Below are positions 60,583 through 64,000 of a DNA stretch of 64,000 bases, piece by piece (position 1 is the first letter of the stretch; every line of letters starts with the position of its first letter). A program made the position numbers and the translations under genes. The notes under the pieces were generated by a model. The model saw nothing but the letters and a program-made list of their open reading frames with translations. It was not told the DNA's origin and made no database searches. Source of the DNA: Desulfobacter hydrogenophilus (GTDB lineage Bacteria > Desulfobacterota > Desulfobacteria > Desulfobacterales > Desulfobacteraceae); NCBI RefSeq assembly GCF_004319545.1, contig NZ_CP036313.1, forward strand, positions 3,660,501-3,724,500. The letters run 5' to 3'.

Positions 60583-62270
60583 TTTAAATCTCCTAGAAGG
60601 GTTTGGGCAAAATGGGTCAGATCAGTCAATCCGGGTTCGTTTAGGTTTTTGAGCCGACATTCAAGTCCTTTCAGGGCCACCGGAATGTATTTTTCAAATT
60701 GGTGCTTGTGTTTAACCTGGGTTAAAAAACCAAAAGCACCCAGCATCTGAAGGTTGCGTGAAATACAGCAGTATCTGAAAGAGTGCATAAAGGCCTCTTT
60801 ATCAAAGGGTACTTTAAGGCTGATGTTTTCCAACGCATAGTTTAAAAGCTGATCCCGGACAGCCCGGGATAGTGTAACATAGGGATCAATTAAAAGGGAA
60901 GCCAGATCATACTGAATAGGACCTGGCCGTGCAGATTGAAAATCAATGAACCAGGGATGACCGTCATGGATCATAATGTTTTTCGACTGGCAGTCCCTGT
61001 GCATAAGCCCGTTCATTGCATGCATCAGTGCATTGTCTGCAATATGCTGGAATTGCAGGGTGAAGGTTTCGAACGGTTCTTTGCGGCCAAGATATCCATT
61101 TACAAAGGCCTGCATAAAATACCGGCATTCCAGATCCAGGATCATTTGTTTTGAGTAGGACGGGGTCTGGCAGGCCCAGGCCGTATCAAAATTTTCAATG
61201 CCTTTGAAAGAAAAATCAATCAGGCGGTCAATAACAAATTGATACCATGTGATAATCCGGTTTTCGTCCATTCCCCGGATATAGTCGGCCAGATGGATGC
61301 TGCCAAGATCTGCCACGGCCACCTGACCTGAAATTGCGTCATGACCCATAATTGGGGGGACAGCGATACCCTTGTCAGCCAGGTGCTTTCCGATTTTTAT
61401 AAATGCATTCAACTGGGCTGTGCCATTGTTGTTTTGGGCCGCATCCGTGCAGATACCGTGATCCGAGAGAATCAGGCTTTTTTCGTTATGGCGGGCACGG
61501 AACCAGAGACGGTCCGAACCATCCCCGGCTATGGCCTTGATGTCGATATCATGAATACGGGACGGGGCTATACCAAAAATTTTGCCAGCCAAACATTCCC
61601 TGGATGTGCTTTGGTAATCTTGGGGTGTGCCCATGTCCCGCCAGTAAAATTGCGTTGCTTTCAGGGCAAAAATTTTTTGCAGTTCACATAATTTTTTATA
61701 CACATCAATGCTTGAAAATATTTTTTCAGACGGCATGTATTCAAAAATACCCGGGGAGATTGCCTGGATTCCTGTGAAGGCAAGTCCGGATTCCGGGGCC
61801 TGGGAAAAGTGCCTGACAATGCCGGGCCCTGGCTTTGTCTGGTCCACACAAAGGGTATTGAACCGGTAGCAGTCATGGACCAGCAGGGTGGCCAGGGCAT
61901 CAGATGCTTTGTGGCAGGCCATCAGGTGTGACAGATCAAAATTACAGAGCACATCTGCATTCACCACAAAGAAATCATCATCCGCCAACTGACTGCCAAG
62001 GTTGGCAATGGCCCCGCCGGTATCGAGAATTACAGGCTCAAAAACCACTTCCAGAAGGTCTTTTGACCGGTGATTGTTAACAAAGTCTGCAATAGTATCC
62101 GATAGATGGTGCACATTGATAAAAATTTTTGTGCAACCGGCATCTAAAAGATTTTTAACGGCATAGTCGAGAACCGGCCGGCCGTTGATGGTGAAAAGGG
62201 GCTTGGGCAAATGCTGTGTATAGGGTAGCAGCCTTGTGCCAAACCCTGCTGCAAGTATCAGGGCTTTCAT
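60579..62270 (-). CDS. Fused sugar nucleotidyltransferase and aminoglycoside-phosphotransferase-like kinase (MurU-AmgK-like)
   Basis: The 563-residue protein joins an N-terminal nucleotidyltransferase (about 1-230; LAAGFGTRLLPYTQHLPKPL, FFVNADVLCN, YWRDMGTPQDY) to a C-terminal kinase (about 245-560; GDGSDRLWFR, LMHRDCQSKNIMIHDG, FIDFQSARPGP). These correspond to MurU and AmgK, which recycle MurNAc to UDP-MurNAc in Pseudomonas by separate proteins. Here they form one chain. It lies 5 bp after the plsB-like gene and overlaps dapB. Substrates are inferred from the families. Confidence 0.85.
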   Translation of the reverse strand: MKALILAAGFGTRLLPYTQHLPKPLFTINGRPVLDYAVKNLLDAGCTKIFINVHHLSDTIADFVNNHRSKDLLEVVFEPVILDTGGAIANLGSQLADDDFFVVNADVLCNFDLSHLMACHKASDALATLLVHDCYRFNTLCVDQTKPGPGIVRHFSQAPESGLAFTGIQAISPGIFEYMPSEKIFSSIDVYKKLCELQKIFALKATQFYWRDMGTPQDYQSTSRECLAGKIFGIAPSRIHDIDIKAIAGDGSDRLWFRARHNEKSLILSDHGICTDAAQNNNGTAQLNAFIKIGKHLADKGIAVPPIMGHDAISGQVAVADLGSIHLADYIRGMDENRIITWYQFVIDRLIDFSFKGIENFDTAWACQTPSYSKQMILDLECRYFMQAFVNGYLGRKEPFETFTLQFQHIADNALMHAMNGLMHRDCQSKNIMIHDGHPWFIDFQSARPGPIQYDLASLLIDPYVTLSRAVRDQLLNYALENISLKVPFDKEAFMHSFRYCCISRNLQMLGAFGFLTQVKHKHQFEKYIPVALKGLECRLKNLNEPGLTDLTHFAQTLLGDLK

Positions 62271-62275
62271 GATGG

Positions 62276-64000
62276 TCAGCTTGAGATCCGTCTGGAAAGC
62301 AGATCAATAATCTCTTTATACTGGTCTATGCGTTCCTGGTCTCCGGAGCCGTTGATATGGTGTTTGGCAAAATAGTGAACGGCATTACGGTAGTTGATCA
62401 GGGACAAAGATTCCTTTCGAACCACCTGGTTGCGTTTGTACAGTTTGCTGCCAAAGGAGAGCAGCTTTTTTGTACGCTCTTTGACATCATATTTGTCTGT
62501 TTTTTCTTTTTCCAGGAAGATAAGGCAGGTCATATAGGATTCGAAAAAGGGAATAAGAAAGGCTGCAAACCATTTAAGTTTTCTTAACCCTTCCGATGTC
62601 AGGTTAAAGGTGTCGGCAAATTCAGGATCCGGTACAAGAATCCCCTCGTTGATAAATCCTTTTAATGCCTTGGAAATCTGATCCTGTGTTGAAATTTGTT
62701 CATCAAATGAAAATTCGTCCGTGAACAATTTTTGCAAGAATTGATACCTGGATACAAGATCCTGCATTTCAAACTTAAACCGGTCTATTTCTATGATGGC
62801 TGCAGCCGTATAGGCAGCAGGTACAAAGAAACAGATTACCGAATTTTTATAGTAGTCCAGAACCGGTCTTTTGTTGTGCTTTACGATCAGCATGGTGGTG
62901 TCTGTGATGTCATCCTCGTCCTCATCGGCAAGCTCAATAAAATTTCTGGAAAGAAAATTTTCAATGACCGAATTAAAGGCATTGTCCGGGTCAATCATCA
63001 AGGTGTCGGACAGATATGCCCCGTGAAAGACCAGATGATTCATGTAGGTGCTTACCCGGGCAAACATTTGCTTCTTTGTAAACGTGCTTTCAGAACAGTT
63101 CAGGATGCCCGAGGCGATAATACCATGGGGGGTTGCAACGGTATTGTCATTGATGGCATTTATCAGCTTGTATCCGAATCCTTTGACAAAGTGACTGAAC
63201 TCCCCGTCACTGAACTTTCTAAGATCAACCCCCTTTTCTTCCATATACCTGTTCATGGAAATCGGCGTGTCAAATTTAAGATATACTTTGCCGTATTTGC
63301 GTTTTAAAAATTTGCGTGTATTCAACAGACCTTTGAGGTTCTCAGGTGTCTTTTTGCCGCCTTCAATCTCTTTAAGATAAGCGTCTTCTTCCAGGACCCT
63401 GTCATATCCCACGTAACAGGGCACAAAATACAGATCTTCACAGGCACCGCTTAAAAATGCCCGGATAATCGTGGACAACCCGCCGATTCTTGGGGGCAGT
63501 ACTTTGCCTGTCCGACTTCTGCCGCCTTCAATATAAATCTTGATGTTAAACCCTTCATAAAGCAGTTTTTCAATATATGCCGCAAAAATGCGGGCATACA
63601 GCTCCGCCCCTTTGAAGGTCCGGCGCAGAAAAAACGCGCCGCCACCCCTGAATATCGGGCCAAGGGGCCAGAAGGAAAGGTTTTTGCCCGCTGCAATACG
63701 GGGGCAGGGCATATTATTTTTGAACATGACATAGGGTAAAATCAGGTAATCCAGGTGGCTTTTATGGCAGGGAATCAGAATCAGCGGGGCTTTGGCGTAA
63801 GTCTCCCGCATCATGTTGATCTCATCCTGGGATACGGAAATCCCCTCAAATATATTTTTGAATACCAGCGTTAACAGCCAGCTTAAAAAATTGATTACCC
63901 TTAAATTATAATTGGTTGCGATTTCATCAATATAGGCAGCCGCCTTTTTGTTTACCTTTCGCAAAGGGGTTCCGGTTTTGTCCGCATAAGCCGCCAGAAA
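62276..64000 (-). CDS. plsB: PlsB-type glycerol-3-phosphate acyltransferase, 5' end outside window
   Basis: 574 residues are visible, and the frame is open to the right edge, so the N-terminus is missing. Family blocks are present: HKSHLDYLILP (HX4D), GGGAFFLRR, IKIYIEGGRSRTGK and VPCYVGYDRVLEE. The acyltransferase is fused to a long C-terminal helical domain as in E. coli PlsB (807 residues). It adds the first fatty acyl chain to glycerol-3-phosphate at the inner membrane. An in-frame TTG at 63964 is not the start, since MRKVN... lies inside an open frame. The genes after it (amgK-murU, dapB, dnaJ) run in the same direction. Confidence 0.92.
   Translation of the reverse strand, partial: FLAAYADKTGTPLRKVNKKAAAYIDEIATNYNLRVINFLSWLLTLVFKNIFEGISVSQDEINMMRETYAKAPLILIPCHKSHLDYLILPYVMFKNNMPCPRIAAGKNLSFWPLGPIFRGGGAFFLRRTFKGAELYARIFAAYIEKLLYEGFNIKIYIEGGRSRTGKVLPPRIGGLSTIIRAFLSGACEDLYFVPCYVGYDRVLEEDAYLKEIEGGKKTPENLKGLLNTRKFLKRKYGKVYLKFDTPISMNRYMEEKGVDLRKFSDGEFSHFVKGFGYKLINAINDNTVATPHGIIASGILNCSESTFTKKQMFARVSTYMNHLVFHGAYLSDTLMIDPDNAFNSVIENFLSRNFIELADEDEDDITDTTMLIVKHNKRPVLDYYKNSVICFFVPAAYTAAAIIEIDRFKFEMQDLVSRYQFLQKLFTDEFSFDEQISTQDQISKALKGFINEGILVPDPEFADTFNLTSEGLRKLKWFAAFLIPFFESYMTCLIFLEKEKTDKYDVKERTKKLLSFGSKLYKRNQVVRKESLSLINYRNAVHYFAKHHINGSGDQERIDQYKEIIDLLSRRISS

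Noticed and set aside
1..64000. tRNA, rRNA genes or a CRISPR array
   Set aside because: No tRNA T-loop pattern in context, no rRNA-like sequence and no regularly spaced repeats were seen on either strand.

Overview
The window reads as a chromosomal segment of a Gram-negative anaerobe, most likely a member of the Desulfobacterota (Desulfobacteraceae-like). This is inferred from gene content: a split glycine decarboxylase, a PUFA-synthase-like Pfa cluster, many two-component and chemotaxis proteins, an exported flavoprotein with a ferredoxin, and fold-back repeats of a kind I associate with that group. No rRNA, tRNA or CRISPR array was seen. Both edges cut genes: gcvPA on the left and a PlsB-type acyltransferase on the right.

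Layout. 0-4.6 kb: glycine cleavage genes (lrp-gcvT-gcvH-gcvPA, minus strand) with divergent lpdA. 4.6-8.7 kb: a PatB/MalY lyase, a sigma-54 activator broken by a frameshift at its GAFTGA loop, a lone receiver protein and a FabH-like synthase. 8.7-13.2 kb: sugar-phosphate and amino-sugar genes (pgi, a left-handed beta-helix protein, glmM). 13.2-20.4 kb: a two-component pair, a FetAB-like exporter bracketed by inverted and direct repeats, and a large secreted beta-helix protein. 20.6-31.9 kb: a polyamine import and catabolism regulon (potABCD, amidohydrolase, aminotransferase, aldehyde dehydrogenase, aguA, aguB, tetR) with three matching TetR-type operators. 32-42.2 kb: an SH3 protein, nadB, nupC, a CheY/MCP pair bracketed by a duplicated nupC 3' end, IS debris, a quinone oxidoreductase, and a TPP-riboswitch operon encoding a methyltransferase and TenA. 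42.4-48.3 kb: a MarR/SlyA-type regulator with ferredoxin, membrane haem protein, Tat-exported flavoprotein and MFS exporter, then a divergent lipoprotein. 48.3-49.2 kb: IS110 debris and palindromes. 49.2-58.6 kb: the Pfa locus. 58.9-64 kb: a small membrane protein, DnaJ/DUF1232, plant-type dapB, an AmgK-MurU-like fusion and plsB.

The strongest unusual signal is in the Pfa locus. The KS-AT-ACP-ACP frame ends just after a run of nine A residues. The -1 frame is open straight through into KR, PS-DH and two FabA-like dehydratase domains, with no ATG, GTG or TTG start before conserved sequence. A -1 ribosomal frameshift or transcriptional slippage at A9 would make one protein of about 2561 residues; a homopolymer sequencing error is the main alternative. 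The cluster also lacks the KS-CLF and PfaB parts of classical PUFA synthases.

Other notable signals are a 15-bp inverted repeat shared by the fetAB cassette and a 160-bp MITE-like element, a family of fold-back repeats, and operator sets that allow two local regulons to be predicted from sequence alone.
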